Origin: Flavobacterium sp. N3904
Lineage (GTDB): Bacteria; Bacteroidota; Bacteroidia; Flavobacteriales; Flavobacteriaceae
DNA length: 64,000 nt
Direction: 5' to 3'
Assembly: GCF_025947305.1 (NCBI RefSeq)
Contig: NZ_CP110009.1
Span: forward strand, 3,203,501-3,267,500
Positions 63,262 through 64,000 of this stretch are shown one piece after another; the stretch's first letter is position 1; each line of letters opens with the position of its first letter. The position numbers and the translations under genes are program-made. Under the pieces are notes generated by a model. It was not told the DNA's origin and did not search any database. It saw only the letters and a program-made list of their open reading frames with translations.

Positions 63262-64000
63262 ATGAAAAAATTTATATTATTATGTACCTGCTTAGCATTT
63301 ACATATTGCTACTGCGCAGAAGCCAAAGGTTTTAAAAGGAGTTTTGAAGTGTTTGATAGTATAGTTTGCTATAATGGAGAATTAGGTATAGAATTTTATA
63401 AAATGGATACGTCATTTTATGGAATTGAAAGTTTTACAGCATCACTTATAGAATTAAAAAAAGATACCGATAATGATGGCGTAGCCGATAAAAATGATAA
63501 ATGCCCAGACACACCAGCAGGTGTTGCAGTAGACAAAACAGGTTGTCCGCTTGACAAAGATATTGATGGAGTTGCTGATTATAAGGATGAATGTCCCGAT
63601 GTATTTGGTTTAGGAACCTTGAATGGATGTCCAGATAGAGATATTGATGGTATTGCTGATGCTAAAGATCGTTGTCCTGATGTTGCAGGAACTCAAGCTT
63701 TAATGGGATGTCCTGATGTTGATAATGATGGTGTAGCAGATATTGATGATAAATGTGAAAATACAACTGCAGGATTCAAAGTAGATGCAACCGGATGTCC
63801 TTTTGACAATGATAAAGATGGTTTGGCCAATGAAATGGATTTGTGCCCTGATGCATTTGGACCATTGGCTTTAAAAGGCTGTCCAGATTCTGATGGTGAT
63901 GGTGTTACTGATGATAAAGACCGTTGTCCGACCGAAAAAGGAAATATTGCGGACAAAGGTTGTCCTATAATTAACCCTGCAGATGCAAAAAAAATAACGG
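63262..64000 (+). CDS. Thrombospondin type 3 repeat envelope protein (C-terminus missing)
   Basis: 246 residues visible, running off the window. Signal peptide MKKFILLCTCLAFTYCYCAEA, a ~50-residue N-terminal region, then at least five calcium-binding TSP3 repeats of the type DTDNDGVADKNDKCPDTPAG and DSDGDGVTDDKDRCPTEKG. In Bacteroidota these usually link to a C-terminal OmpA peptidoglycan-binding domain, expected beyond the edge. The usual ~200-residue OmpA barrel at the N-terminus is absent here. It carries the stress-type promoter. Confidence 0.88.
   Translation, partial: MKKFILLCTCLAFTYCYCAEAKGFKRSFEVFDSIVCYNGELGIEFYKMDTSFYGIESFTASLIELKKDTDNDGVADKNDKCPDTPAGVAVDKTGCPLDKDIDGVADYKDECPDVFGLGTLNGCPDRDIDGIADAKDRCPDVAGTQALMGCPDVDNDGVADIDDKCENTTAGFKVDATGCPFDNDKDGLANEMDLCPDAFGPLALKGCPDSDGDGVTDDKDRCPTEKGNIADKGCPIINPADAKKIT

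Noticed and set aside
63693..63956. 87-residue minus-strand ORF
   Set aside because: Reverse reading of the repetitive TSP3 coding sequence.

Overview
The window is AT-rich, gene-dense chromosomal DNA from a member of the Bacteroidota, most likely Flavobacterium or a close relative. Supporting signs are the Bacteroidota-type -7 promoter box (TAnnTTTG) in front of many genes, the near absence of Shine-Dalgarno sequences, TTG starts, and the gene families present: DUF4369/TlpA lipoprotein, fused branched-chain E1, short GpmA, thrombospondin type 3 (TSP3) repeat envelope protein. I see no insertion sequence, prophage, CRISPR array or rRNA operon. There are two tRNA genes (Tyr-GUA, Pro-GGG) and the RNase P RNA gene.

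Layout. 1-1.94 kb: truncated Bcr/CflA drug-efflux transporter, DoxX membrane protein and rnpB, all minus strand. 2.2-11.7 kb: a predicted peptide-forming or peptide-modifying cluster (transglutaminase-amidoligase fusion, permuted ATP-grasp/alpha-E fusion, small transglutaminase, and a Cys-His-Asp hydrolase resembling protein-glutaminases). It is flanked by a 2OG-Fe(II) oxygenase and an RMD1-type membrane protein. 11.8-16.3 kb (minus): MoxR-like ATPase plus VWA protein, META-domain lipoprotein, YchJ protein and two small charged proteins. 16.5-23.1 kb: CHASE/PAS histidine kinase with response regulator, several small proteins, a J-domain/KTSC protein, and a TlpA-type thioredoxin lipoprotein split by an in-frame TGA. 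23.2-30.2 kb: tRNA-Tyr, SIMPL protein, rhomboid protease, tandem LpxL-like acyltransferases, class V aminotransferase, tRNA-Pro, glmM. 30.4-49.7 kb: housekeeping and envelope genes (AcpH-like, GGT, AlkD-like, S1C protease, acyl-CoA synthetase, ClC channel, Fic protein, UvrA, LOG-family protein, a pseudo-M1 peptidase joined to a probable outer-membrane barrel, fused E1 dehydrogenase, M23 peptidase).

50-64 kb is a signalling and stress region. It holds a CheB-CheR-PAS hybrid kinase, an AraC-type regulator, a second hybrid kinase whose two PAS domains are joined by thirteen 21-residue coiled-coil repeats, a stand-alone receiver, small acidic and membrane proteins, GpmA, Dps, an FMN reductase, an AI-2E family transporter and the start of a TSP3-repeat envelope protein. 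Three of its genes (AraC regulator, dps, TSP3 protein) share one unusual promoter architecture, GTTRTRTAAC followed by exactly 21 nt and then SACCTTTR, which suggests a small regulon.

Most notable observations: that shared promoter; a 42-bp near-palindrome at the fic promoter; the TGA-split thioredoxin lipoprotein; the expanded amidoligase cluster; the degenerate M1/barrel fusion; the in-phase 63-bp coding repeats; and an intergenic segment near 59.5 kb that folds as a three-way junction.
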